DNA of 64,000 nucleotides, taken from NCBI RefSeq assembly GCF_029962835.1, contig NC_080584.1:83790862-83854861 (forward strand), written 5' to 3'. Position 1 is the first letter of the stretch. Every line of letters begins with the position of its first letter. The DNA comes from Magnolia sinica (Eukaryota; Streptophyta; Magnoliopsida; Magnoliales; Magnoliaceae). The position numbers were made by a program, and so were the translations under genes. Below the pieces are notes generated by a model. That model worked only from the letters and a program-made list of their open reading frames with translations. It was not told where the DNA came from and did not search any database. Shown piece by piece: positions 38,480 through 51,078 of the stretch.

Positions 38480-39974
38480 ACCCCAATGCCATTATGATGT
38501 TTCCATCACTAACCCTATTGCCCTGCTACATTGTCGCTACCATCTTCCTAATCAACCTTAACATCTACTTAACTTAGCCATTCAAGTTTGTTCCTATTAT
38601 TGCCCCTGCCATTGATATTATGACCCCTGTCAATATTAAACATTAGAGATGTAATGAAAGAATAAAAGATTTTTGATGGTTTAGGTTAAAAAATCAGGTC
38701 CTATAGATCTCCACTTAGATATCTTCGAATTTCTATAATTAAACAAAACACAAAAATATATATTTGATCATTGATGTAAAAATTTGTTTGAATTCTAGTG
38801 ATAGACCTTCAAACTAGAAGGATTCCTCGTACATTTATCTTAGATAATGAAGGAGAGTGAACGTGTGGACGCAGGAGTGTGGAGATGAGAGAACAAATCT
38901 TTCCTAATCTCTTTATTTTACTTGTCTCGATGACTCCCTTAAGGTTTTGGGCATCCAAAGGCTCTTATCTCTTCTTTGTGTCATTTTCTTTGGATCGGAT
39001 CTTATTTATAAGGAGGAATTAGAGTTCAGGATACACCAATTATGGTGCCCCATCATACTTTGAACTTTAGTATTGTTCTACTCTATCTAAATTCTGTAAA
39101 TCCTACTTACTCATGTACTTAAATCGACTCTATTCCTCCACCTTATATGGTTATACAAATTGCATACAAATTAAGTGATGGACCATAAAATCTTGATTGT
39201 TGGAAAGGAAATTCTCCAAAATCCTTGCAATCTACAACCAAGAAGCCGACCCTAGTTTACTCGTCGCAACTAGGCTGTCATCTTTTTTCTTGACTATCCT
39301 GGAACAAAGCAATCCACGATGATCTAAAATCAAAAGTCTCCCTGCCTAGTCTTCAATAACATGATCTTACTTTGTCTTTCCCTTAATAAGTCATCAAATT
39401 TGGTGCTTTTTTATTTCATTGATTTATCAATGCTTTCAAACCCTTTTCGTAATGCCTGTAGAAGAACACGTGTGAGAAAAGGATTAACTGATTGGATGAT
39501 CCACACGGTGAACAAAGAAGAACTAAGAGAAAAAAAAGAGAGAGAAAGAAGGTCGGTATGGCTCGGACTTCGGAAAACCCCTATTTATAAGAATATCAAA
39601 AGCAGAGAATTTAATGCTAGCACTACTTGTGAGGATATGAAAGGACACCTCAACACACGTTCTCCTCCATGTGGCAGTACGGGGTCACTCAGGGCCCGGG
39701 TTAATGAAGTAGGGACATGTGTCCCATTATGAGCTGTCTGAAAGGTGAAACGACATTCGCCACTCTGTGTACGACTCCTTGCATGGAACCATTGTCATAA
39801 TATCTTCCTCGATCAATGTAGCATGTGCCGTTCCTTTCCAATTCTTGCCTTAATCACTAGGTGATAAAATTGAAGAACACAAATGGAACGAGCCGACCTC
39901 CCACAATTAGAAGTTCAAAATCTCCCGCTTATGCATCAGTTCAAATGTTCTTACTTCCCAAGCTTAGGAATATA
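38480..39974. other. Retroelement-derived, no gene recognised
   Basis: AT-rich sequence; a TATA-like 'cccctatttataag' at about 39578 suggests a further LTR on the minus strand or plus U3 debris. The plus open frame 39361-39732 is Arg/Lys-rich and resembles no family I know. Confidence 0.35.
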
Positions 39975-40660
39975 GAACTCGGAAGTAGGGGACAACTGTT
40001 ATGGTAAAATCAAGCTGACCTGATGTATGAAACATGTGGTAAAAAGATCATAAGAGCATATTCTTTGAACTATCAAAGGCTTAGAAAAGATGACTTGAGC
40101 AAGGATATTCAATTACTAAGCTGAAATAGTTAACTCGGTTCGAAGATAAAGCTCATTAATACACCTAGACCACGAATGCCGACGTCGACCTCGACCTTGG
40201 ATGATAACCTCGACCACGACGAATGCTGATCTTGACCTCAGATGCCGACGTCGACCTCAGAATAAAACATCTGAAGAGAATCTCGTGCCATATATGAGAA
40301 AGACTGCCCAACGAGATCCTATCCGAAGATCATGCCAATTGAGGCATAATTGGATAAATACTCGAGAAAAGATTCCAACTCTAATACGAGCCCGTCTAGC
40401 GTATTTTATAAATTTACTCAGATACGCATGCAAGTTGTCTAGCAACACATATAAATCCATCACTCCGGGAAGATATACTTAATTATCACGACTCTTATAC
40501 ACCTACTTTGAGTCGATCTACCTGACTTAGGCATCGGAGGATCCCTGACCAAAACTGGCGCTCTAAGTGACCTATTGTTCTCCATTAAAGTGCAGGTACC
40601 CTGTGGCTCATAGGAGGTGAGATATGATTGACTAGATTTGAGCGATAATAATAATATCAT
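39973..40660 (+). mobile_element. 3' end of a second Tat-lineage element: purine tract plus LTR
   Basis: A polypurine tract (aagtaggggacaac, about 39975-39988) directly precedes TGTTATGG at 39989, the standard Tat/Retand PPT-LTR junction. The LTR shows the family phrases 'gacctcgaccttgga', 'gccgacgtcgacctcag' and 'gacttaggcatcggagga' before its end near 40659. It is on plus, opposite to the Tat fossil at 24442. No internal coding part is recognised upstream. Confidence 0.65.
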
Positions 40661-43301
40661 TTATATAGAGAAATAAAATAATGGTTCGTGGAGGACAACA
40701 ATGAACTAGTAAAGGAGGATTTACTGCATTTTAAAGAAAACCAACATTGAGGAGAAACAAATTTAAATTATCAAACCAAGTTCAAGGAGTTTGTTTAAGA
40801 CCTTCACAAAAATGATTAGGAAGAGAAGAATGAATCAAACTAGATGATTGTTAATAAACATTATATTCCATGTATACGAATATGCAAGGATGGGAAATCT
40901 AGAGGAATCAATATAATTAAGATAATGTTTATCATGTTCACCATCAATCTCTTAATGGTCTATTATTTCAATGATCAAATTCGCGAGACGATTTACATAT
41001 TCAATCCAGTTAGAGATCTTCCGTGCTTGACTGCGGGTTGCATGGGCCCAACATCCAGTTTACATTACTTCTGTTATTTTCTTAAAATTCGGGGTAATTT
41101 ATTCTTTTTTATATTGAATTAGTTCCAATGGTTGAAATTAAAAGTTAAAATAGAGAATTAATAGTTTAAATTGATTAGGGTTAGGATTTTGTAGAAATAT
41201 ATCTTTACATTGTACTTTACAATATTCTATAATTAATAAAATTTATTTTGGCTTTCCAGCCTTGAGGTATTCTATCAAATATTTGAGCTACTGTGATAAG
41301 GCACTAATATGTATTGGAAGAGCAGTAATAAAGCTGTAAGCCCCATATCCTAGACCGTACCGTTCCATAGACTTCTGCGGTCTTCTCGGTCGAATTTCGA
41401 CAACCTTTGACCCTTAACCGGTATTTGCGCGCGACCCTGATTCACGTGCCGTCAATCCGAGTCGACTCAACCCAAGACCTTTACCTTAGCGACCGCGCCG
41501 TCGCCGCGGTTCTGATGATGTGACTCGCGCACCGAGGCGATACTCTGGTCGAGAGATGTGGGCCAGCATTCGGTGCAAGGAAAACGCCGCGCGTTGCAAA
41601 ACCCGAGAGAATCTCTACGGGATGTCACCTTAATCAATCAATCAATCCATCCCATCATGTCAAGTACACATCACCTTTCACCCTTTCCCAAGCAAGCCCC
41701 AAAGTCAAAAAGTTCTTACACAAGCCATACTTCTCTTACACCATTAGCCACAAAAGTTAAAAAAGTCCTTACACCCATCACCCACCTCATCCATCACTCC
41801 ATCACCCATCACTCTCTCTCTCCCTTTACAAGTCTCTCTCTCATTTTCAAACTTTCCCAAGCAAGAGAAAGTCCATACGTATGAGCCTCTCCAAGGTTTC
41901 CTAAGCAACAAAGGTGGCCCACTTTCCCACCCTCTCATCTCCCATCTCAACCATCCAAACCTCATCTCCTCCGTTGGAATCGAAGCTAAGGAGCTAAGAA
42001 AGCCAAGGGAGCAAGAAAATCAAGCGGTGGGTGCTTTGATAGGGTAGTTTTAATGTTTTTAAGATGAGTTAAGTGAGGCTAACCAATCAATGGTTGGGAT
42101 CTCACTTTGAACCCTAAGATGTGGCCGATGGCCCACTTAGATAATCATAATCATTCCATGATGGGGCCATTCTCCATGGACCCTATCATGATGTTTATTT
42201 TCCTTGCATACTTAGGGTCATCTAGATCGACTAATTTAGTGGAGAAGGGATCTCCACCGTTGGATTTCGATTTAATGGGCCCACATGTAATGGCCCTCTT
42301 GATTTATGTTGTAGATCATTGAAGGGAGGACCCATAGTGCCGGGGTCCATCCATCACGCGTGTCCCACTCTCTATCTCTCTCTCTCCCTTTTGTGTTTTT
42401 TTTAGTGATGATAATGAGGTTGTGTGGCCCACTTGAATGGACCCCACCATGAAGTAAGTAATTTATCCAAAATGTCTATGGGTGGGGCTCACCTTATATG
42501 TACTGTACCCACACCATCCTCCATGAGGTGGCCCACCTAAGTAGGGCTCACCTCTAATGTATTTGCTAAGTCCAGCGTCCAGGGACGCTAGACGTTTGTT
42601 GGAAAACACAATATCAGCTTGTTTCCAAGCTTAAGGGTGGCCCTCTTATTTTGGCCCCACCTTGATGTATGTCTTCAATCCACGTCGTCCATTCCTTTCC
42701 CAACCTCATTTTAGGCGTTGAACAGAAAAATGGTGTCAACCCGAGGTCCTGGCGAGCCATACCATATTAAATGGTGGTTTTCACCATTGAAACTTTCCCT
42801 GATTGTTTATACGCTGAAATATGCCAAATATTGGGCTTGTTTTGCTTGTCTTGAGCCATGGAGGGCTATTGGACGGAGTGGATTCTCAAGATGTGGACCC
42901 CACCTGTGAAAAACCACAGGAATCAGAAAAAAAGAAAAAAAAATAACATCAACGCTGCTGCTGCTGTGTCAGAAAGGCAGCAGGCGCTGCCTGCGCACCA
43001 GCGCCCGGGCGGACGGGCAAGCGGACAGCACACATGGCTCTAGCCGTGGGCCCCACCTTGATGTTTATTTGTCATCCAACCCGTTTATGAGGTGGGCCAC
43101 TCCCAGCAGTGGGCCCCCTCCAAATATCAGCTCCATCCACAGCTCAGGTGGCCCACACGTGAGGAAACAGTGGGATTGAGTGGATGCCATTAAACTTTTT
43201 TTTGGGTTCTCACTCAACGGTTTGGATGGAAAATAAATATTACGGTGGGCCCCATGTGGGGCTACACCTGATGTGTGTGCTGGGCCTTTTTGACGATCAT
43301 G

Positions 43302-43302
<1 letters not shown>

Positions 43303-43393
<91 letters not shown>

Positions 43394-43560
43394 TGTATAA
43401 TTATATATATAGTATATATTATATTATATATATTGCATATAGTATGTGGCAGTCCAGGCCGTCCAGGGCCTAGACGTGGATATTTTATATTTTATATAGT
43501 ATATATTATATTATATATATATATATATTACGTATTATATTATATAGTATATACATAATG
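43303..43560. repeat. (AT)n tract and flanking TATA-rich imperfect repeats
   Basis: A perfect AT run at 43303-43389, followed by 'atagtatatattatattatata' type repeats to about 43555, interrupted by a unique 50-bp piece at 43444-43490. Confidence 0.92.
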
Positions 43561-43819
43561 GTAGGCCTCTCGTGGGACCCACCCCTACCTTTCTAGTGCA
43601 ACTACAGCACGTGTAACAGGTATATAGCTGCCCCTTTGATGACAGGAAGCCCACAGCTCCACAATGATGTATGTATTCTACACCATTCATTGATTGAACG
43701 GTGGGGCTCACCATGATGCATGGGTTGCACCCAATCCGTCCAACCATCTTAGAAGCCCATTTTATAGCATGGGCTTAGAGAATGGGCCAGATCCATAGTC
43801 CAAGTGGACCCCACCTTGG

Positions 43820-44110
43820 CATGTTGTAAGGCCCATTAAATGTATTGGGGCCTATGGTTGAGGCCCATTTGATGTACATATAAGGCCCAATTGGTGTGGC
43901 CCCTTTGATACACATAAGACCCATGAGATTAGGCCCATTTGATGCATTCTAAGGCCCATGGGTTATGGCCCATTGCAATGTACATAAGGCCCATTGGTGC
44001 GGCCCATTGATTTGGCCCACTTGATGAATATAAGGCCCATATGATATAGCCTATTTGATGTATTTAAGGCCTAATGGAATGTACCTAAGGTCCATTGCAA
44101 TGTACGATCC
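43820..44110. repeat. Minisatellite of 'aaggcccat...tgatgtacat' units
   Basis: About ten imperfect units of 20-35 bp share the core (a)ggcccat(t)tgatg(t/c)a. It lies inside the solo LTR. Confidence 0.8.
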
Positions 44111-45542
44111 CAACATGGTTTATGTAATGATGTTTACGACAGTCGTGCCTTGGGAGCAATGTTAGTTTGACGTCCACATTGCAAGTATAGTGTTGGTTAA
44201 ATGTCCACCTTATGACTCTCCCTAGGGCCCATTGATAGGCCCGTACATATAATGTGTAGGCCGTCTAAGCCCATCTTCGTTATGAACTGCATCCATTACC
44301 ATATAACATGTTTAGTATAGTTCCATGATTCGTGATCATACGCATCAAATATATGCTTGATATGAGAAGTGGCTGATCATAGCATATGCCTTCGGGCAGA
44401 TTGTTTATGGGCTCCCGGATAGGCAGTGCTTCCCTACATGAGCACACGATACGCGCAAGACTGCTGCATGACTAGATAATGTGATTCATGCATTTGCATT
44501 GCGTGACATGGTTACCGTATGCCCTAGCGACATCAGGGTTGTAGCCTCCACAGGCGTATCGTGGTAGTAGAATTAGATACTGAAAATCTTATTTTACATG
44601 GGGTACTATAGATATCCCTGGGTGAAAGTCCCTAAACCCTTATGGTACCAAGAGGTTGCTCCAACGTCTAGACCGAGTGGGTACATGAGCGCCGAGTGCC
44701 GATTACCAGACGGTTGCGCTTTCTACTGTGTCGTGGTCAGTTGGAAGGGAGTGCGGCCTTACCCGCCTGAGAGTAGGAGGCAATGCTAGGCTGAGTCTGA
44801 CCAGCTCGAGGAATGGGTCCGCTATTGACGAGCCGAGCCCGATATTGGTAGGCGGATAGTGAGGTCTTTTCCACTCACCTTATTGCGCGCGATGGGACGG
44901 CAATCTGGCTTGGAGTGTACTAGACTCCACTGATATTCCAGATTTTTAGCTGTATTGATATGTGGACTTAGATGAGGATTTTTATGCTTGAGTTGCATTT
45001 CGCATTGTATGGCCTTGGTATGGCCGACATCATTCATGCTTTACACCGCATGGCCTTGGTACGGCTATGGTATTCTTGGCTTTCATTAGCATGTTCCGCA
45101 TTACTTTGATACTGCATAACTGCATTACCACCTTGAGCACACACTTTCACCACCCTCTAAGCTTTCTATAAGCTTATGCACGACCGTTGCGTGCAGGTGA
45201 CGTTGGATTGTAGTAGCGCTGAGGCTTGAGCACGTGGTAGATTATTTTGGAGTTTTGTTCATCATCATTGTATTTCCCTTTATGCTCATTATACTTGTAA
45301 AGTTTTTTATCATAGTGGAAATGTGATGGAGTTTTTTATTGTTGTTTGTGGGTTATGCCTTTGGTTATGCTTATTACGAATCAAACTGATGTTGAAAAAT
45401 CCTCTTCGTAGCATCCCAGGATCGGAACCTGGCGAATGGGCGCTGGGAACCGAGAATGAGGTTCTAAGGAGGCTGTCGGCGCCGGATTCAGCGATCAAAA
45501 ATTTTGTGAGCCCGGTTTCCGAGTTTGGGGCGTGACAAAAGT

Positions 45543-46051
45543 TGTTTCCATTCTTTTCTATCCGCAACAATCCAAATAGGCCGCATTAATTTCCGCTGCT
45601 CAAGAGGACCTTCTGTCAATTCATGTTCTAGTTTAAATGACAAGGATATCAATTTTCGATCTTTTTTGCATCCATTTCATATTCTCGTGATCTACAAGGT
45701 GGGCTCTACTAGTAAGTTGCATGGTTCACTATCCTCGTGATTACAAATGAAAATGCCTTCACTTCTCAACCCAAACCACTCCAAGTCTCATGATTATGTC
45801 ATGTCCCATGTGTTTCTGCTCCATGGTCTTGTGCTTCCATGAAAGCATATCTTTTCAGCTGACTTCGTGCAGAGTCTTGCATACATTTTTCACTTTAGAA
45901 GTACTCCAATCAAAGCCAGATTGCTCTTTTTTTTTTTAATAGAAAAATGTTTGGTTCATTCTATTGAGGAAGTGCATTGACAATAACCATAAACACAAGA
46001 TATTCCTGGCCCTGACAAATCCACTCTACATGTGTTTTGTACGACCCTTAT
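45543..46051. other. No gene recognised; T-run retroposon tail possible
   Basis: A T-run at 45929-45940 followed by 'aatagaaaaatgtttggttcatt' could be the tail of a minus-strand retroposon ending near 46040. The rest is unassigned. Confidence 0.35.
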
Positions 46052-46566
46052 GGAAATGGATTGGCTACTCCCCCTGCCACTAGCCTGGTGGCTAATGGTC
46101 GGTGCTTTGTGGGCCCACCATGATGTATGTGTTTCATCCAATTTTACATATCATTTTAGGGCTTAATCCAAAAAATGAGAGGGATATAAATCTCAGGTGG
46201 ACCACACCATAGGAAAACATTAGTGATTGGATATCCACCGATTAAAATCCTCCTAAGGACCACTTTACTGTTTATTTGACATCCAATCTGTTGATTAGGT
46301 CATACAGACCTAGATGAAGAGAAAAAACAAAGATCAGCTTGATCCAAAACTTTTATGGGCCCAAATTTTTTTTAAAGGTTGACATTCATTCAACACTGTT
46401 TCCTGTAATGTGGTCCACTTGAGATTGGGATATACCTCATTTTTGGTCTCATACCTAAAATGATCTAGAAAAATAGATGGATGGCATGGATGAAACATAC
46501 ATCATGGTGGGGCCCACAGAGCACCGACCATCAGCCATTGGCTGGTGGGAGGGGGAATCCATTTCC
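46052..46566. mobile_element. MULE-like MITE, whole
   Basis: This 515-bp element has long inverted arms. The left begins GGAAATGGATTGGCTACTCC, and the right ends in the inverse of GGAAATGGATTCCCCCTCCC. Arms run about 85 bp each and include 'ggtcggtgct(t/c)tgtggg' and 'ccaccatgatgtatgtgttt'. Flanking 9-mers GACCCTTAT and GACCCTGCT share six positions. It has no coding capacity. It is the full version of the partial copy at 22433-22797. Confidence 0.75.
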
Positions 46567-46947
46567 GACCCTGCTAGCACCGACCCTATGAACGGTTTGG
46601 ATAGCATATAAACATCATTGTCAGCTCCAAGAACGTTTGAATAGTGGATGTTTCTACTCCCATTATTTCGTTGCTGCAGCCCACCTGAGTTTTGGATTTG
46701 TACGATTTGCAGAATACTGTCTTATTGTAGTTTTTCAAAACAGATGTATGAAGTAGATTTTCCATGTACGGCTCTACTGGTCCCACACAGTCCCCAGCAC
46801 AAGTATATTTCTGAGCCCGGGTATCACAGGTAATCTTGGTTTTTATATTTCTTGATATACTTCTTTCCTCTTTTTGAGGAATTCTATCTCAGGAGCTTTT
46901 CCTAACGAGAATGTTCTTTCCAGAAAAAATACAATAAATATCTAAGA

Positions 46948-46988
<41 letters not shown>

Positions 46989-47317
46989 TTACAGGCATCT
47001 GCAAAAAGCAACAGTATCAATCAAACAAATTAAATATTTCCTTGAGAAACATGAAGGGTGAGGAATGAATGCATGAACAAGTAAATAGGCTCTGATGGCA
47101 TGTTTTGTGTCGATGATATTAGGTGAGATTAGTTGGTATGGAATTGCATTTGGTCCAAGCAAATTCCATCCAAGGTTTGGAAATAACCGAAAGGATTGGA
47201 TCAATATGAATATCATATCATACAATGTAAAAAATAAATACGGTAGGATTTTTTATAGATTTTGAAATTCACTATATCTATGAGCCTAAGCCCTATGTTG
47301 ATGCATACGTTTTATCT
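46567..47317. other. No gene recognised; (TA)n run
   Basis: An AT dinucleotide run lies at 46952-46985. Otherwise AT-rich sequence without recognisable features. Confidence 0.5.
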
Positions 47318-48666
47318 ATGTTGTCCATCTATATGTACCCTTAAAACATGACATTCAAGTTGTATACGTGTATAAAGGATTGACATTAGGTTTAAAATCT
47401 GATCCATTGATTACAATTCCATGTTCCACTAAATGTGGTTTCACTTAATACATTAAAGGAAGAATTTGATCCTAAACATTGAATTGGATGGTGAGAATAC
47501 CATGGTATTGTCAAGAATGCAATCATTACATAATAATGGTGCTATTTCCATCTTATGCAATTGTATATCATTTAATTCGGTAGAACAAAGAGCCCATCAG
47601 AGTCTCTGATGTTTCTTATCTATGGTAAAAAAGTACTTCAATAGTACTAACTTTCTATCCATCAGTGAGAAAGTCAGCTACGTCACTTGGTAGAGGATCA
47701 TGCATGCATCTAAAGGACAATTAAAATAATTTTTTCAACCATAGTATTAGAAAACACGGGATACACTAAATTCACGGACAAAACCGTGAAAAAGTACTTT
47801 AAAAGTAATAACTTTCTATCCATCAGTGAAAAAGTTAGCTATGTCACTTGGTAGAGGATCATGCATGCATCTAAAGGACAATTAAAACATTTTTTTCAAC
47901 CATAGTATTAGAAAACATGGGATACACTAAATTCACGGACAATACCTTACACATGCATTTAGGGCCCGTTTGATTGTCCGACTCTAATTATATATGTTGT
48001 CCATCCATATCTACCCTTAGAACATGACATTCAAGTTGTATACGTGTATAAAAGATTGACATTAGGTTTAAAATCTGATCCATTGATTACAATTCCATGT
48101 TCTACTAAATGTGGTTTCACTTAATACATTAAAGGAAGAACTTGATCCTAAACATTTAATTGGATGGTGAGAATACCATGGTTTTGTCAAAAATGTAATC
48201 ATTACGTAGTAATGGTGTTAATTCCATCTTATGCAACTGTATATCATTTAATCTGGTGGAACAAAGAGACCATGAGAGTCTCTGATGTTTCTTATCTATG
48301 GTTAAAAAAAAAAAAAAAAGTACTTAAAAATTACTTTTTATCCATCAGTGAGAAAGTCAGCTATGTCACTTGGTAGAGGATCATGCATGCATCAAAAGGA
48401 CAATTAAAACATGTTTTTCAACCATAGTATTAGAAAACATGGGATACACTAAAGTCACGGACAATACCATAAAAAAAGTACCTAAAAAGTACTAACTTTC
48501 TATCCATCAGTGAGAAAGTCAGCAATGTCACTTGGTAGGGGATCATGCATGCATCTAAAGGACAATTAAAACATTTTTTTTTTCAACCATAATATTAGAA
48601 AGCATGGGATACACTAAATGCACGGACAATACCTTACACATGCATTTAGGGCCCGTTTGATTGTGG
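47318..48666. repeat. Duplicated 0.68-kb segment, each copy with its own internal repeat
   Basis: Copy A (47318-47977) and copy B (47994-48666) share nearly the whole order: 'aacatgacattcaagttgta', 'ccatgttc(c/t)actaaatgtgg', 'ggatggtgagaataccatgg', 'gatcatgcatgcatc', 'acacatgcatttagggcccg'. Inside each, a block of about 155-175 bp (aagtact...taactttctatccatcagtga to cacggacaa) occurs twice (47631 and 47791 in A; 48317 and 48479 in B). Both copies end with the first bases of a Harbinger MITE terminus. No coding sequence. Confidence 0.88.
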
Positions 48667-49418
48667 ACTCAAGTGTAATTACCATGTAAATGGGTAATAA
48701 TTATTTACCTAGGTAATTACCACATCTTTCCTAATGTAGATGTGACATCTTACTTTTTTAACACTTTAATCGAGAAATTTACAACATCAATGTGGGGCCC
48801 ATCGTGATGTATGTTACTTATCCACACCGCTCATTTGTTATGCCAGCCGAATTTATGGCATGAGCAAAAAAATGAGGCAGATCCAAAGGTCAAGTGGACC
48901 ACCCCACAAGAAATAATGGGAATCGAATGCCTACCATTAAAATCTTCTTGGGGCCCTTAAAAGTTTAGGATAAAGTTGATATTTGTGTTTTCTCCTTATC
49001 CACGCCTGTGTGACCCTATGAACGGGTTAGATGATGAAAAAAAAAAAACCTCAATGTGGACCCAGTGAAGAAAATAACTTTCATTGGTGGACAAATTAAG
49101 GCCACTATTTCCTTTAGTGTGGGCCATTTGAGTGTTGGATCTGCCTCATTTTTCGATTCATGTTCTAAAATGTTCTAATAAAATAGATGGACAGTGTGGA
49201 TATATCATATACATTACTGTAGGGTCCACATATTTAAGCCAACACTTTTATTTCAATTTTCAAGGTGGAATAACTCTCATATTTTCAAACACGGTGAAAA
49301 AATAATAATTACTTGTTTACCTTAATTTACATGTATCATGGAAAATCAAACAAGCCGTTGTAACTTTTACAATTTCATCCACCTTAATCGCACCTAATGG
49401 GATTGGCCAAACAGGCCC
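48649..49418. mobile_element. PIF/Harbinger (Tourist-like) MITE
   Basis: This 770-bp element has termini GGGCCCGTTTG and CCAAACAGGCCC and flanking TTA (48646-48648 and 49419-49421). A second inverse terminus-like phrase (aaatcaaacaagccg, about 49345) lies inside, so the right end may be a composite of two related elements. It has no coding capacity. Confidence 0.7.
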
Positions 49419-49421
49419 TTA

Positions 49422-50298
49422 TTATGTAAGCTATGACTCACCTAAGGAGTTATATGACGTCCAACGATGTGGCCGGCCTGATGGTCAGCATTATCATGCA
49501 AGGTGTGTACCACATTTTCTGCATGGGAATCAACCACATGCAGTGATACCCGTACATCAACCTGCATCATTGACGTACGTGAACTTTGAATTAGATCCTA
49601 GCTAAAAATTAATAAATGGGATATTTAGGTCATGGGGCTAAAAATCAAGAAACTCAATTGAGCTAGGGCACAAGGAACAGCTGAGAGGAGACCAGCAAAT
49701 TAGCCAATAAAAGCTTTGCCACTTTTTGTGGGGCCCACTGTCTTTTGCATATGCCATCTAATCCATTCATCATATGCACCCTCGTAAGATGAAATCTAGA
49801 TGGTTCAATGTAGAAGTCTTAGTTATGATTTTATATCATTCCTTATGTTGATGAGGCCAACCTGAAATTTGGATCTGGTTGACTTTTGATTTCTACGGTG
49901 ATCATGAAGGGGAGATGATGATGGACAGGGGTTAAGAGGATGTACATGCAGTTGATGTGGGACCCACAATTTGGGGTGGAACTGGTATCATATAGGTGAG
50001 ACCTGGCCTCACCCAAGACGGTGCCGCCCATACCATCGGGCCTCCTTCATATGATGCGTGTATTTTCAAAAAATAAAGAAGATGTCAAATAATAAGGAAA
50101 AACGGGCAGACAGTGTGGATACAGAATACACACATCAAAGTTGGCCCTATGGCATGGGCTACACTGCCTTGGGTACGTGAGGCCAGTGTCTCACCTAATC
50201 TGCTCCCCATACAAGCATGCTTAGAGAGGATGCACAGTTGATGTCTCACACACAGCTTTGGGTGGTGCCGTAGCATACGAGCATGCTCCTCGCAATAG
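49422..50298. other. MITE-like phrases, no gene recognised
   Basis: Contains 'gtggggcccactgtcttttg' at about 49730 and two related blocks with 'gatg(t/c)acagttgatgt', at about 49930-50010 and 50210-50270. No protein domain is recognised. Confidence 0.4.
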
Positions 50299-50438
50299 GT
50301 GGAAAACAAGAATTTTACCTGTGGTGGACAAAGGCACCTTTCTGTATACTAATGTGTGGTTAAAATACAATCATGCAGGAAGGATTTGGTTGAATGACAG
50401 GCTACCAATTCCAATGGAAAACATGTTTGAAGACTTAG
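50299..50438 (+). pseudogene. Possible host exon, unidentified
   Basis: After an acceptor-like ctcgcaatag, an open frame reads TRILPVVDKGTFLYTNVWLK then YNHAGRIWLNDRLPIPMENM and FEDL, up to a GTGGTG donor-like site. The residue mix (Trp, Tyr, Asn, Pro, charged residues) looks like a genuine folded protein, unlike the surrounding frames. I cannot name the family. There are no partner exons nearby, so it is probably a stray fragment. Confidence 0.4.
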
Positions 50439-50449
50439 GTGGTGCGCCG

Positions 50450-51070
50450 ACATTACCAACTTCTGTGGCCCGGCCACCGTGATGTATGTTTTATATGTAA
50501 ATCGTGTATCCATTTGATGAGATTGTTTTAGGGCTTGAGCACAAAACTGAGACTAATTCAATGCTCAAGTGAACCACACAACATAAAAGCAATGAGTATT
50601 GATTGCTTACCGTTGAAAACTTCCAGGGGGTAAGGGAAGTTTTGGATCAATTTAATATTTTCCTTGTACCCTCATCCAAGTCCATATAATCTCATGAACA
50701 GGTTAGATGACAAATAAATATCATGGTGGATGGTAGGAAGGTTCTAATGGTGGGAATAACTGTCCCCTTGCTTTTTGTGGTGTGGTGTCCTCGACTTGCC
50801 CTTTGAATCCATGTCATTTCTGTGCTCATGCCTAAAATGAGTATAGATAAAACACATACATTACGGTGGGGTGACAGAATTTGGTGACACCAATGCAAAG
50901 AAAGTGGATGGTGACTACCGTTTGTGGCTGCCCGTAGCGAGGTGGCTATCGGACAATGCTCTATAGGTCCATTATAATATATGTGTTTTATCCATGCCCT
51001 TCATTTATCTTTTCATGTCATAATGTGTTTTATTCATGTTGTTCATCTATTTTCCCGTATCATTTTATGG
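50450..51070. mobile_element. MITE-like GTGGGCCCAC-type repeats
   Basis: Inverted arms: 'ggccaccgtgatgtatgttttatatg' near 50470 and 'aaaacacatacattacggtggggtg' near 50850. The inner part carries 'aactgagactaattcaatgctcaagtg'-type text shared with other copies. The right part (50940-51070) starts the copy that hAT element 51079 interrupts. Confidence 0.55.
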
Positions 51071-51078
51071 CATGAGCC

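Larger units (their letters stand above)
36708..41334 (+). mobile_element. Degraded LTR retroelement with two related LTR pieces
   Basis: The stretch 36720-36895 and the stretch 41120-41290 are diverged copies in the same order ('ttgaaattaaaagtta', 'agagaattaata', 'ccttgaggtattc', 'aatatttcaa' or 'aatatttgag'). A primer-binding-like TGGTATCAAAGC stands at 38461-38472. This fits a plus-strand element whose left LTR holds the 36908-38307 solo LTR and whose right LTR was hit by the 41335-45537 solo LTR. The interior (38480-41100) has no recognisable gag or pol and contains another LTR. Boundaries are not resolved. Confidence 0.45.
41335..45537 (+). mobile_element. Solo LTR, 4.2 kb, Ty3/gypsy del/Tekay type
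   Basis: Begins TGTAAGCCCC and ends GGGGCGTGACA; flanking AAAGC (41330-41334) and AAAGT (45538-45542) match at 4 of 5 bases. A TTGGGGCGTGACA end is characteristic of plant del/Tekay chromovirus LTRs, which are unusually long. No primer-binding site or internal domain follows, so it is a solo LTR. It contains the (AT)n tract at 43303-43560, a GC-rich stretch near 43000, and a minisatellite at 43800-44110. The many short open frames are not genes. Confidence 0.8.

Noticed and set aside
41558-41884. 108-codon plus-strand open frame, Ser/Thr/His-rich
   Set aside because: It lies inside the 4.2-kb solo LTR and lacks any domain; CT/CA-rich composition explains it.
43820-44110. CRISPR-like array
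   Set aside because: Units are imperfect, variable in length and lie in a plant LTR; this is a minisatellite.
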